Part shown: positions 7,419 to 16,521 of the stretch, piece by piece
Layout: the number at the start of each line of letters is the position of its first letter
Numbering within the stretch: position 1 is the first letter of the stretch
Assembly: GCF_000758665.1 (NCBI RefSeq)
Contig: NZ_CP009285.1
Location: 2,976,001 to 3,040,000 of the forward strand
Source: Paenibacillus borealis
GTDB taxonomy: Bacteria > Bacillota > Bacilli > Paenibacillales > Paenibacillaceae
DNA: 64,000 nucleotides
Direction: 5' to 3'
Translations under genes and position numbers: made by a program
The notes under the pieces: model-generated
The model's input: the letters and a program-made list of their open reading frames with translations, nothing else
Database searches by the model: none
What the model was told of the DNA's origin: nothing

Positions 7419-7630
7419 AAGCGGACTGAGAAGCGCTTATTTCCCGAAAAATGCCAATAATGAGGTTGAAACGGACTGAGAATCCGTTATTTTGTTCATT
7501 CGGGCTCAAAATGTGGTATATTCGGACACTTAACGGAATCTGAGTCCGTTTGCCCCGCGATTCCGCCTGATTTGCTCAAATAGCGGAATCTCAGTCCTCA
7601 TCCCTAGCTGAAGCGGACTGAGGTTTCGCT
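7419..7630. repeat. Cluster of short stem-loop repeats (CGGACTGAG family)
   Basis: At least four small hairpins share the core CGGACTGAGAATCCG or its complement: AAGCG/CGCTT at 7419-7438, AACGG/CCGTT at 7470-7488, AACGG/CCGTT at 7532-7550 (inverted), and AAGCG/CGCT at 7611-7630. A half copy lies near 7572-7586. They look like dispersed intergenic repeats and not terminators, as no T runs follow consistently. Confidence 0.7.
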
Positions 7631-7663
7631 AAGTACACGTAAAGAAAATAAGTGTTAACGGGG

Positions 7664-7930
7664 CGTCCATACGACCATATCCCCCACTTCCCCGCACGTC
7701 CGGCTCCCTACATACAACCCTATCCCCTTACCTCCAACCGTGCCGAACCCCGCACTCAACCGTCCGCACCTACGTACGCCCATACACACATACTTCCTCA
7801 TTTCCGTACCTCAACACTCCCGTACCTCAACACTCCCGTACCTCAACACCCCCCATCTCCCCGCACCTCCCCATCTCGTATCCCTTATCTCCCCATCCCC
7901 GTACTAAATACTATCGCCAAACTTACACTA
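7664..7930. repeat. C-rich, G-poor strand-biased tract with 16-bp triplicate
   Basis: About 270 bases are dominated by C, A and T on the + strand with few G. Within it a 16-bp unit, CCCGTACCTCAACACT, is repeated three times in tandem at 7803-7850. A 104-residue ORF crosses it but is Pro/Thr/His/Tyr-rich low-complexity sequence without an RBS. I see no gene between 7931 and 8130. Confidence 0.7.
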
Positions 7931-8130
7931 GCTTCAGGAATTCCGTACGTAAGCACTTTCGCGTAAGCACTATGTAATTTTCTTTACCAAGTGGAGAGTC
8001 AAAATAATGCACATCAAGGCGTATGAAAGCTATACCGTACTCGCAAATGTCTCTTGCTAAAATTAGCGTATAGAAGAGTGGCGGACGGCTTCACGGAAAG
8101 AGGGCCGGCCGCCGGGAAAGAGAGGGCCAT

Positions 8131-9507
8131 ATGGAGAACGATACGTATACGCTGAAAAGTAAACAGATCCCGCTGAACTCCTCCTACGACGTCATTGTAG
8201 TCGGAGGCGGACCGGCGGGCTGCACTGCCGCAGCTGCGGCGGCAAGAGAAGGGGCGCGGACGCTGCTGGTCGAGGCGACCGGGAGCCTTGGCGGAATGGG
8301 AACCTCCGGATTGGTGCCGGCCTGGTGCCCATTCTCGGATAAGGAGAAGATGGTCTACCGCGGGCTCGCGGCCAAGGTGTTCAATACTTTAAAGGCACAA
8401 ATGCCGCATGTGCAGGCGGACGCGATGGACTGGGTGCCGATCGAACCGGAGAAGCTCAAGCGGGTCTATGACGATCTCGTAACGGAGTCGGGTGCGCATG
8501 TCCTGTTCCTGACCGCGCTTGCGGATGTGGACAGAGACGACCACGGCAACATCACCACCCTCCTCCTCCTCAACAAAGGCGGCCTGCAAGCCTTCCGCGC
8601 AGCTGTGTATGTCGATTGCACGGGAGACGGCGATGTCGCCGCCTGGGCAGGCGCCGAGTACCAGATGGGGGACGAAGAGACCGGCGAGCTTCAGCCGGCA
8701 ACCCATTGCTTCATCCTGGGCAATGTGGATGATTACGCTTATTTGAACGGGCCGAAGCTGCATGCGGAGAACCCGCACAGCCCGATCCATGAGGTGGTCC
8801 GGTCAGGGGAATACCCGGCAATTCCGGACACCCATCTGTGCAATAACATGGTGGCTCCGCGTGCCGTTGGCTTCAACGCCGGGCATCTCTGGGGAGTCGA
8901 TAACACGAATTCCTTCTCCGTATCCGGGGCGCTGGTTGAAGGACGCAAGATGGCGGCTGCCTACCGTGACATGCTCGCCGCTGTCCACCCCGCGGCCTTC
9001 GGCAACGCGGTGGTGATGAGCACAGGCACGCTGATCGGAACGCGGGAATCCCGGCGGATTACCGGGGATTATGTCTTGACGGCGGAAGATTACATTTCCC
9101 GCAGAAGCTTCGACGATGAGATCTGCCGCAACAGCTACTTCATCGATGTGCACGGCACACAGAAGGAGCAGCAGAGCGGCGCCGGGTCCAGCCAATCTAT
9201 CACGCTCTACGGTCCGGGCGAATCGCACGGCATTCCGTACCGCTGCCTTACGCCGCGCGGATTGCGCAATGTACTGGTCGCCGGCCGGTCCATCTCCTGT
9301 GACCGCAGGGTGCTTGGCAGTGTCCGGGTGATGCCGGTCTGCCTGGCGATGGGCGAAGCAGCCGGACTCGCTGCAGCACTGGCTGCCGCTCAGACCGGCG
9401 GCGACGTACATGCCGTTGATGTCCCCCGTCTGCGTACCCGACTCCGGGAAGAAGGCGGCTACCTGCCGGACATACAAGCTGAAACAGCAGGGGAGAGAGT
9501 ACAATGA
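8131..9507 (+). CDS. FAD-dependent oxidoreductase (FAD_oxidored family), paralogue 1
   Basis: A 458-residue flavoprotein. The N-terminal dinucleotide-binding fold is clear: VIVVGGGPAGCTAAAAAARE (about residues 20-39), then the acidic strand end LLVEATGSLGGMGT. A C-terminal FAD-contact stretch is RVLGSVRVMPVCLAMGEAAG. No signal peptide is seen, so it is cytoplasmic. The family (PF12831) is often found in carbohydrate loci, but its substrates are largely unknown. The stop overlaps the start of the permease gene by 4 bases, so it heads a transport operon. A paralogue of nearly the same length lies at 16522-17874. GAGAGGG precedes the ATG. Oxidation of an imported sugar or glycoside is inference. 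Confidence 0.85.
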   Translation: MENDTYTLKSKQIPLNSSYDVIVVGGGPAGCTAAAAAAREGARTLLVEATGSLGGMGTSGLVPAWCPFSDKEKMVYRGLAAKVFNTLKAQMPHVQADAMDWVPIEPEKLKRVYDDLVTESGAHVLFLTALADVDRDDHGNITTLLLLNKGGLQAFRAAVYVDCTGDGDVAAWAGAEYQMGDEETGELQPATHCFILGNVDDYAYLNGPKLHAENPHSPIHEVVRSGEYPAIPDTHLCNNMVAPRAVGFNAGHLWGVDNTNSFSVSGALVEGRKMAAAYRDMLAAVHPAAFGNAVVMSTGTLIGTRESRRITGDYVLTAEDYISRRSFDDEICRNSYFIDVHGTQKEQQSGAGSSQSITLYGPGESHGIPYRCLTPRGLRNVLVAGRSISCDRRVLGSVRVMPVCLAMGEAAGLAAALAAAQTGGDVHAVDVPRLRTRLREEGGYLPDIQAETAGERVQ

Positions 9508-10448
9508 GTGAATCTGCCGTTACCCGGAAGACAACAACAGCCGGGGCACCTTCGAAAACTTACTGGACACGCAAAAGACGGGAGCAGCTGGCCGGATGGA
9601 TTTTTATCGCGCCTGAAGTGATCGGTATGCTGGTCATCGCCGTGTTCCCGCTGCTCTTCAGCCTTTTCCTCAGCCTGACGGAATGGAATCTGGTCGGAGG
9701 CCTGTCCGCGATCCATTTTGTCGGTCTGGACAACTTCATCGAGCTGTTCCGGGATAACCGCTTCCTGCTGGCACTGAAGAATAACGTGCTGTTTACGGTC
9801 GGCACAGTGCCGGTCACCATGCTGCTGGGGGTGGTGCTCTCGGCGCTGATCCATAAGAAGCTGTATGCCAAGAGCTTTTTTAAAGTGGCTTTTTTCGTAC
9901 CCTACATTTGTTCAACGGTAGCGATTGCCGCCGTCTGGCAGGCGCTCTATCATCCGTCCAAAGGGCCGATCAACCAGATTCTGATGCAGATCGGTTTGTC
10001 CGAGCCGCCGCGCTGGCTGGTGGATACCAGCTTCTCGCTGATTGCCATTATGATTATTTATATCTGGCAGCTGCTGGGCTATCAGATCATTATCTTCCTG
10101 GCCGGCATGACGAATATTCCGGAAGAGCTGTATGAGGCCGCAACGATTGACGGTGCGAGCGGGATCGGACAGTTCCGGCGGATTACGCTGCCGCTGCTGG
10201 GTCCGACGACTTTTTTCCTGGCGATTACCAGCACAATTTCGTCCTTCAAAATCTTCGACATGATCAAGTTCCTGACGGACGGCGGTCCCAACTATTCCAG
10301 TACGGTCATTGTGTACCAGATTTATGAGGAAGGGTTCGAGCGCTTCAAAATGGGCTATGCCTCAGCGATGTCCTGGGTCCTGTTCCTCATCATCATGCTG
10401 GTTACCTCCATCACCTGGATGACACAGAACCGCAAAGTCCATTATTAG
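9504..10448 (+). CDS. Carbohydrate ABC transporter permease (MalF/UgpA type)
   Basis: A 314-residue inner-membrane protein with six predicted transmembrane segments, the first at about residues 31-55. The EAA loop reads EELYEAATIDGASGIGQFRR near residue 210, the site that docks the ATPase. The sequence pattern (WNLVGG..FVGLDNFIELF, TFFLAITSTISSFKIFD) is typical of the MalF-like subunit of CUT1 sugar importers. It overlaps the oxidoreductase stop by 4 bases and is 24 bases from the second permease. No ATP-binding subunit is encoded in the locus; a shared MsmX-type ATPase elsewhere is expected. Confidence 0.9.
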   Translation: MSESAVTRKTTTAGAPSKTYWTRKRREQLAGWIFIAPEVIGMLVIAVFPLLFSLFLSLTEWNLVGGLSAIHFVGLDNFIELFRDNRFLLALKNNVLFTVGTVPVTMLLGVVLSALIHKKLYAKSFFKVAFFVPYICSTVAIAAVWQALYHPSKGPINQILMQIGLSEPPRWLVDTSFSLIAIMIIYIWQLLGYQIIIFLAGMTNIPEELYEAATIDGASGIGQFRRITLPLLGPTTFFLAITSTISSFKIFDMIKFLTDGGPNYSSTVIVYQIYEEGFERFKMGYASAMSWVLFLIIMLVTSITWMTQNRKVHY

Positions 10449-10472
10449 TCTACGGCGAAAGGAACTAAGGCA

Positions 10473-11309
10473 ATGACAATGAGAAAATTTAAGACCGGCA
10501 ATCTGATCTTTACAGCCCTGTTCGCCCTGCTCTCGGTATTCTTTCTGATGCCGCTGGTCTGGATGCTGTCCGCAGCCTCCAAGACGGAGAAGGAGGTCTG
10601 GACCTTCCCGATTCAGTGGATTCCCACGGACTGGAACCTGGTAGCTAACTTTAAGGCGGTGTGGATGGGCGACGTCGCGTTTGGACTATTTTATATGAAC
10701 TCGATCAAAATCGCCCTGATATCCACCATTGCTACAATTGTGATATCGGCCATGGCAGGTTACGCGCTCGGCAAGCTTGACTTCAAGGGCAGAACGCTGA
10801 TCTTCACCCTGATGCTGGCCTTTATGATGATCCCGGAGCAGGCGACACTCGTTCCGCGCTATATTATGATCAAGGAGCTGGGACTCTACGATTCACATGC
10901 AGCGCTCATCCTGATGGGGATGTTCTCCAGTTACTTCACCTTCCTGCTGCGCCAGTTCATGATTGGCATTCATAATGATATGCTGGAAGCGGCCGAGCTC
11001 GACGGTGCCGGATTCTTCCGTATCTTCTGGAGTGTCGTGCTGCCGCTAAGCCGGCCGATCCTGGCTACGGTAGGGATTATCAAATTCATCTGGACGTGGA
11101 ATGATTACCAGGGCCCGCTGATTATGCTGAATTCGACCAAGCTGTATACCATTCCGCTGGGGATGCAGTTCTTCAAGGAAGAGTTCGGCACGCAAATTTC
11201 CGTCATGATGATGGCTTCCGTGGCTGCGATCCTGCCGCTGCTGGCACTGTTCCTGGCGCTGCAAAAGCAGGTCATCGACGGAATTGCCATCGGGGGAGTC
11301 AAAGGGTAG
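10473..11309 (+). CDS. Carbohydrate ABC transporter permease (MalG/AraQ type)
   Basis: A 278-residue membrane protein with six predicted helices and the EAA motif NDMLEAAELDGAGFFRIFWS near residue 175. It has the MalG-type start (FFLMPLVWMLSAASKTEKEVW) and a C-terminus ending IDGIAIGGVKG, which in this family reaches the ATPase interface. AAAGGAA precedes the ATG. It is the last gene of the first operon segment. A 329-base gap with a palindromic repeat and a new promoter separates it from the binding-protein gene. Confidence 0.9.
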   Translation: MTMRKFKTGNLIFTALFALLSVFFLMPLVWMLSAASKTEKEVWTFPIQWIPTDWNLVANFKAVWMGDVAFGLFYMNSIKIALISTIATIVISAMAGYALGKLDFKGRTLIFTLMLAFMMIPEQATLVPRYIMIKELGLYDSHAALILMGMFSSYFTFLLRQFMIGIHNDMLEAAELDGAGFFRIFWSVVLPLSRPILATVGIIKFIWTWNDYQGPLIMLNSTKLYTIPLGMQFFKEEFGTQISVMMMASVAAILPLLALFLALQKQVIDGIAIGGVKG

Positions 11310-11369
11310 ACGTTATATAGATTGAACTATAAAACTATCGAAGGATGAAGCAACGGAGGGGATTTTGGA

Positions 11370-11470
11370 ACTGTAGGAGCGGAAGCGACCGCCTTTGTCA
11401 CCGGATTTCTACCGCAAACTGCGGTTTAAATCAGGAAATCTGGAGACAACAGCGGCCGGAAGTCCAAAAC
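11370..11470. repeat. Imperfect palindromic intergenic element (about 100 bp)
   Basis: Nested complementary blocks around an AAACT loop: ACCGC (11411-11415) with GCGGT (11421-11425), the GATTTC side with GGAAATC (11434-11440), TGTC (11396-11399) with GACA (11445-11448), and GCGACCGC (11385-11392) with GCGGCCG (11452-11458). This could fold into a long interrupted hairpin. I recognise it only loosely as a Paenibacillus-type dispersed repeat. No second copy is seen in this window. Confidence 0.5.
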
Positions 11471-11552
11471 TCACCGCAGTGGCGACTTATCCTTGGTTCG
11501 AAATTTCAAGTTCAAACTGTATAACGATTACAAACAAGGTCAAAAAAGTGTA

Positions 11553-11604
11553 CGCGCACACCGCAAAGCTGTACACGGTGTGCGCGGGCCTTAGATTGTA
11601 TAAT
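11553..11604 (+). promoter_or_regulatory. Promoter with 11-bp inverted-repeat operator for the sugar-binding lipoprotein gene
   Basis: A perfect 11-bp inverted repeat, CGCGCACACCG (11553-11563) and CGGTGTGCGCG (11576-11586), is separated by 12 bases. Its right arm covers the -35 position of a promoter whose -10 is TATAAT at 11599-11604. The -35 itself is poor, as expected for an activator-dependent promoter. The local AraC-type regulator (14813-16414) is the obvious candidate binder, by inference. Confidence 0.55.
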
Positions 11605-11638
11605 GAGCCTGCAGACAACAAATCAAGGGGGAATTGCT

Positions 11639-13006
11639 TTGAAAAAACTATCCTTAGTATTAGCAAGTATGATTCTTATGCTCACCGTTACCGCATGCGG
11701 CGGGAACGGCAACAGCAATAATTCGGCCGCCACCGATGCACCGGCTTCGGCTGATCCGGCTGCCGGAAGCAGCAGTACAGACCAGCCCGCAGGCAAGGCG
11801 AAGATCAAATTCTACACGTTCAAGGCCGATAAGCCGGAAGAACCGATCTACCAGGCCGTTCAGGCGTATAACGAATCCCAGGATAAAGTGGAAGTTGAGT
11901 ATGAATCACTGGTTCAGAACAGCGACAGCACAGATTTCATGAAGAAGCTGGATATTCTCGTAGCCGGCGGAGAAGTGGTCGATGTATTCATGACCGGTAA
12001 TGAGGATGAACTGCTGGAGCGTGCTTCACGCGGTGTTGTGGAACCGCTTAACTCCTTCTTTGAGCAGGAGAGCATCACACCGGAGGATGAATATTCCAAG
12101 CTGCTGAAGCTGGATGATAAGGTATACGGCATTCTGCCGAGCTCCACGCAGTGGCTGACGGTCTTTAACAAGGATCACCTGGAAGCAGCGGGGCTGTCCC
12201 TGCCCGAGATGGGCTGGACCTGGGATGATTTCCGCGATTATGCCAAGAAGCTTACGACGCCTGAGCATTTCGGAACCTACTTCCACACCTGGGGCGAGTA
12301 TCCGAACATCATCGCTTACACCGAGAAGCCGCATCCGCAGCTGAGCGCAGATTTGAAGCCGATTTTCGATGATCCGTCCTTCGAGTACTTCTTCAATCTC
12401 CGCCGCACTATGGAGAAGGAAGATAAGAGTGTTGAACCGTATGCCGATGTGCTGGCCTCGAATTATCATGTGCTGCAGCAGTTTTTTGCCGGAAATGCCA
12501 GTATGCTTGCTGTACCAAGCTATGCTGTCCGGGCGGCGCTGAATCTGGAGAAATTCCCGCATGAGTTCCAGACGATGTACGCTCCGCTGCCGCGCTCCGT
12601 GGATACGGAAGAGCTGGGCATGACGAATATTTCCGGCGGCGGGCTCGCTATGGGCGCGAAGTCGGAGAACAAGGAAGCCTCTTATGATTTCATCCGCTGG
12701 ATGTCCAAGGAATCCTATAAATTCACGAAAGAAATTCCGGCCTTCAAGGGTGTAGACGGAGCAGAGCTAATAAACGGCTTCTTCGGCGAAAATACAGATT
12801 TGATCGACACCGCATCCTTATCCAAAACGCTGTTCGATCCGAATATTCAAATGCCGGATACCTTCAGCGTCCCTTACGGCAGTGAGCTGAAAGCGATTGT
12901 GGAGAATGGCTTCGCCAGCTTTATCCTGGATAACCGCAGCTTCGATGAGGTCAAGGTCGAAATGACAGCCGAAGTGGAGAAGGTAGTTCAGGCCAATCAG
13001 AAATAA
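11639..13006 (+). CDS. Extracellular solute-binding lipoprotein of a sugar ABC importer
   Basis: A 455-residue lipoprotein. The signal peptide KKLSLVLASMILMLTVTAC has a lipobox-like VTAC with the lipidated Cys at residue 20, then a Gly/Asn/Ser/Ala-rich linker to about residue 52. The mature part is a family-1 solute-binding protein (WLTVFNKDHLEAAGL, GWTWDDFRDYAKKL). The start is TTG at 11639, with AAGGGGG 8 bases upstream; an in-frame ATG at 11603 overlaps the -10 box and is unlikely. It works with the two permeases upstream. Glycan specificity cannot be read from the sequence. Confidence 0.9.
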   Translation: MKKLSLVLASMILMLTVTACGGNGNSNNSAATDAPASADPAAGSSSTDQPAGKAKIKFYTFKADKPEEPIYQAVQAYNESQDKVEVEYESLVQNSDSTDFMKKLDILVAGGEVVDVFMTGNEDELLERASRGVVEPLNSFFEQESITPEDEYSKLLKLDDKVYGILPSSTQWLTVFNKDHLEAAGLSLPEMGWTWDDFRDYAKKLTTPEHFGTYFHTWGEYPNIIAYTEKPHPQLSADLKPIFDDPSFEYFFNLRRTMEKEDKSVEPYADVLASNYHVLQQFFAGNASMLAVPSYAVRAALNLEKFPHEFQTMYAPLPRSVDTEELGMTNISGGGLAMGAKSENKEASYDFIRWMSKESYKFTKEIPAFKGVDGAELINGFFGENTDLIDTASLSKTLFDPNIQMPDTFSVPYGSELKAIVENGFASFILDNRSFDEVKVEMTAEVEKVVQANQK

Positions 13007-13086
13007 TGAATTAAGCTAAAGGCGGCAGCGATTATGGATTATAATAGGGACGTTGAATTTACATTACAGTACAAGGTGGATACATT

Positions 13087-14832
13087 ATGAAATGGTTAAG
13101 CCGTTTTTCTTTCCATCGCAGACTGCAGTTCACGTTCCTGATCCTGATCCTGCTGCCTTTTATTGTCGTTACCTTCTGGTCGTACACCTCCGTTAGGGAG
13201 AATGTGAGTGATAAAATCACACGTGCAGGCGAGGAGACGCTGAAGGTTATCGGGAGTCAAATCGAAAAAACCGTAGACAGCATCTCGTTTGTCTCGGTTT
13301 ATTTCTCTGAAGCTTATGATCCGGCCGTGCTGGAAAGTCTGCGTTACCTAAAAAACACCGGGAACTTCGGGAACTACGGAGTGTATACCCACTACAATAA
13401 ACTCAAGACCACGGCCAATATCTTGTCCGTGCAGTCGCTGGATGCCGATCTGCAGATTATGCTGGTCAACCGGGAGAACCGGATTCTGATCGGCAACCAG
13501 AATATTCCCGTCTTTTCGGGCCTGCCGGAGCAGCTTCTGCTGGAGAGCAGCAAGCTGAATGAGCAGGAGAAGATCTCACTGCAATGGTTCCCCTACGGCG
13601 GCGACCCCTCTGCACCGGATTATTATTACGCTGTACGCTTCATTACCGATCCGCTCAATCAGGAGAAGCTGGCGACGCTGTACGTGGGCATACCGAGCCA
13701 TTATTTTCATAACCTGCTGGATACGGGCAATAGCGCCAACATTCTCTCCCTGGCCGACGGGATGGGCAGAAGCATCGCAGTCACGGGCGGAGCGGATATC
13801 CCGAAGGAGAGTCAGATGCTGGTCAGTGAGGTCCGTATTCCAAAAGTAGGCTGGCTGCTCACCAGCAAGACGCCGCGCAGCTCCATCGACAGCCATATTA
13901 ACCGCGAGTTTCTGGTCTCAATCTCAATCGTCGGTCTGTTCTTTCTGGCGTTTCTGATCCTGTCCATGCTGTGGGCCGGATATATTAACAAGCCGATCAG
14001 TCTGCTGCGGGCAAGCGTCAAGCAGTATGTCGGCGGCAACCGCGCTGTGCGGATTCCGGTCCGGGGCAAGGATGAAGTGGCAGTGCTGTCCTCAGCCTTC
14101 AACCAGATGCTGGATGATATGAATCAGCTGCTGCAGCAGGTCGAGAGTGAGCAGGAGGAGAAGAGGCTGCTGGAGCTTCAGGCATTGGCGGCGCAGATCC
14201 GGCCGCATTTTCTGCTGAACACGCTCAATTCCATTAAGGTGGATCTGCTGCTCTCCGGGGACCAGCCCCATGGCGCGATGATTGATGCACTGATGAAGCT
14301 GCTGCGTGTATATGTTCATGTAGATAAGCCGCTGGAGCTGGCGGAGGAGTGCAAGGTGCTGGGCAGCTATGTGCAGGTGATGCAGATCCGCAACCGGCTG
14401 GATATCGCTTTTGAATGTGTGCTGGACGAGAAGGTAGGCGAGGTTATGCTGCCAAGGCTGCTGCTGCAGCCCATTGTCGAGAATGCCATCAGCCACGGCT
14501 TCTCAGCACGTCCGGCGAAGCCGGCGATCCGGCTAGAGGCAGCGTTTGAAGACGATATGCTGAAGATCAGCATCAGCGACAATGGCCGGGGGATGCCGGA
14601 AGATAAGCTCCAGCGCCTGAACCGGCGGCTGCAAGGAAATGAAGACACGGCCCTGTGGCCGGAAAAAGGGGTCGGACTCGTGAACACGGCGCGCCGGCTG
14701 CAGGTGCTGTACGGATACCGCGCGCGGCTGATGGCGCAGGCCGGAACAGAGGAAGGCATGATTTTTACCCTATTTATCCCCGTAACCAGTGAGAAGGAGG
14801 CGGTTCCCCTTGATGACCCTGATGCTGATTGA
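13087..14832 (+). CDS. YesM-type sensor histidine kinase
   Basis: A 581-residue membrane kinase. It has a transmembrane helix at about residues 14-33, an extracytoplasmic sensor of about 240 residues, a second helix at about 277-300, a HAMP region, and a LytS/YesM-type kinase core with the phospho-acceptor His374 in QIRPHFLLNTLNSIK. The ATPase N-box is LQPIVENAISHGF, followed by ISDNGRGMPEDK and GVGLVNTARRL. The gene overlaps the response-regulator gene by 20 bases. TATAAT at 13040-13045 may be a promoter, and AAGGTGG precedes the ATG. It probably senses the carbohydrate moved by the adjacent transporter. Confidence 0.92.
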   Translation: MKWLSRFSFHRRLQFTFLILILLPFIVVTFWSYTSVRENVSDKITRAGEETLKVIGSQIEKTVDSISFVSVYFSEAYDPAVLESLRYLKNTGNFGNYGVYTHYNKLKTTANILSVQSLDADLQIMLVNRENRILIGNQNIPVFSGLPEQLLLESSKLNEQEKISLQWFPYGGDPSAPDYYYAVRFITDPLNQEKLATLYVGIPSHYFHNLLDTGNSANILSLADGMGRSIAVTGGADIPKESQMLVSEVRIPKVGWLLTSKTPRSSIDSHINREFLVSISIVGLFFLAFLILSMLWAGYINKPISLLRASVKQYVGGNRAVRIPVRGKDEVAVLSSAFNQMLDDMNQLLQQVESEQEEKRLLELQALAAQIRPHFLLNTLNSIKVDLLLSGDQPHGAMIDALMKLLRVYVHVDKPLELAEECKVLGSYVQVMQIRNRLDIAFECVLDEKVGEVMLPRLLLQPIVENAISHGFSARPAKPAIRLEAAFEDDMLKISISDNGRGMPEDKLQRLNRRLQGNEDTALWPEKGVGLVNTARRLQVLYGYRARLMAQAGTEEGMIFTLFIPVTSEKEAVPLDDPDAD

Positions 14833-16414
14833 TGATGATGTCCCGATGCTGGAATATGTAGAATATCTGCTCGGGTCACTGGGACTGGAGCTGCAGCTGG
14901 TGGCTTCGGCCTTCAGCAGTGAGGATGCGCTGGAGCAGTTTCATTCGGTTCTGCCGGATGTCGTCATTATCGACATCGGGCTGCCGGGCATGGACGGGCT
15001 GGAGCTGGCGGATGCCTTCCGTATTACGAAGCCGGAGGTGCGTCTGATCTTCCTGACCTGCTATGAGGATTTCCATTATTCCAAGCGGGCCATTCAGCTG
15101 GAGGCGGATGATTATCTTATCAAGGATGAATTATCACCTGAACAGCTGAAGAGCAGCCTCAGCAAAGCGATGAGCCGCTTCAAGAGCCGTGAGGAACTGC
15201 TGGAGCGTTATTCCTTCCGCCAGGCGATTGAGCGCAATAAGGAAGTGCTGAAGCAGAGCTTCCTGAAACAGCTGCTGTCCGGTGCGGCAGATCAGGAGAA
15301 TACGCTTGAATTCGGACAGCGCCTCGGGATCTCCTGGAAGCATCCTTATCTGCGCCACGGGTTTATCCATATGGATGCCGCCTCGGTAACCGAGCGTTAC
15401 CGGTACAAGGATATTCCGCTGATTCATTTTGCCGTGAACAATATAGCGCTGGAGCTGTCCGCCGGAGAAGCCTCCATTACACCGATTATGAGCAGGGACG
15501 CAGACATTTATCTGGTCTGGAATGTAGCTGACCCTGACTGCCCGGGGACGGGATTGACTGATTTTATGCAATCCGTGCTGGATAAGGTAGCGCAGTACCT
15601 GAAGATTACCCTGCGCGGGTTCTATTCCGGGGCTTCCGCACCTCTACGGAACTTCGATGCGCTGCATAAGACGCTCATGGAAAGCCGCGATCATAACTTC
15701 TATCAGGCGGTTACGCCTATTGCTGCTCTTGAAGAACAGGCGAATTTCGGGCAGACCGCTGAATGGCGCGGAGATAAGGAACGCGGGATGCTGTCGCTGG
15801 CACTGGAGGAGGGGCAGGCCGCCTGGATTGATCTGGCGGTCAATCAATGGACGCAGCAGGTAACAGCAGACCGGCTGCTGCCCCGGCTGGTGAAGGAAGC
15901 CTGCGGCAATTTTGTCCGCCAGATGGCCTTTGAAGCGGGAGGACTTGCCGAGGAGGACTTCTTCACCCAGCTGGAGCAGACGGTTCATATCCGGGAGGCT
16001 GCCGGCTTGACCAAGCGGGAGCTGCGGAATCTGTGGAGACAACACACGCTGGCACCAGTGGCGGCGGAAGAGAAGGATATCCGGCTGCAGGAGGTAGACC
16101 GCTTCCTGGAGGAGCATGTGGACCAGATGGTGACCTCGACCGATATGGCGGAGCATCTGCATCTGAATGCCAGCTACTTCTCCCGCTATTTCAAGAAGCT
16201 GTCCGGTATTAATTTCACTGACTACGTCAATCAGTACAAAATGAATATGGCCATCACCATGCTGGCGCGCCCGCATGAGACCGTGGAGAATGTGGCGTAT
16301 ACCCTCGGCTTCTCCGACCGGGCGTACTTCTCCAAAGTCTTCAAGAAGTACAGCGGCAGAAATCCCAGTGAATACAAAGCCGGGCCGGTTGAAGAGAGCG
16401 GCGCTGAGGAATGA
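14813..16414 (+). CDS. YesN-type response regulator with AraC DNA-binding domain
   Basis: A 533-residue regulator. The receiver domain (residues 1-120) has the acidic pocket LIDDD and the phospho-acceptor Asp54 in IIDIGLPGMDG. A long linker domain follows. The C-terminal AraC-type double HTH (about residues 430-525) includes ASYFSRYFKKLSGINFTDYV and YTLGFSDRAYFSKVFKKYSG. The start is ATG 14813, or TTG 14810, which sits better behind GGAGG at 14796. It is cotranscribed with the kinase. Targets are probably the lipoprotein promoter and the promoter before 16522. A small 7-bp hairpin lies at 16413-16430. Confidence 0.92.
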   Translation: MTLMLIDDDVPMLEYVEYLLGSLGLELQLVASAFSSEDALEQFHSVLPDVVIIDIGLPGMDGLELADAFRITKPEVRLIFLTCYEDFHYSKRAIQLEADDYLIKDELSPEQLKSSLSKAMSRFKSREELLERYSFRQAIERNKEVLKQSFLKQLLSGAADQENTLEFGQRLGISWKHPYLRHGFIHMDAASVTERYRYKDIPLIHFAVNNIALELSAGEASITPIMSRDADIYLVWNVADPDCPGTGLTDFMQSVLDKVAQYLKITLRGFYSGASAPLRNFDALHKTLMESRDHNFYQAVTPIAALEEQANFGQTAEWRGDKERGMLSLALEEGQAAWIDLAVNQWTQQVTADRLLPRLVKEACGNFVRQMAFEAGGLAEEDFFTQLEQTVHIREAAGLTKRELRNLWRQHTLAPVAAEEKDIRLQEVDRFLEEHVDQMVTSTDMAEHLHLNASYFSRYFKKLSGINFTDYVNQYKMNMAITMLARPHETVENVAYTLGFSDRAYFSKVFKKYSGRNPSEYKAGPVEESGAEE

Positions 16415-16521
16415 AAAGTCAAAACTTTTCACCGGAACAGGCAATCAGGCTGCACGCTCAGGAGCCCTCCATCTCACTATAATGTAATGGAGTCTATGTA
16501 TAGCTTCAAGGAGGAAGAACG

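Noticed and set aside
7652..7966. 104-codon forward ORF in the C-rich tract
   Set aside because: The sequence is low-complexity Pro/Thr/His/Tyr, with no RBS; it follows from base composition.
8803..9504. 233-codon reverse ORF opposite the FAD oxidoreductase
   Set aside because: Antisense shadow of a GC-rich coding gene; the + strand protein has clear motifs.
15644..16444. 266-codon reverse ORF opposite the response regulator
   Set aside because: The forward product has complete receiver and AraC domains; the reverse frame has no family resemblance.
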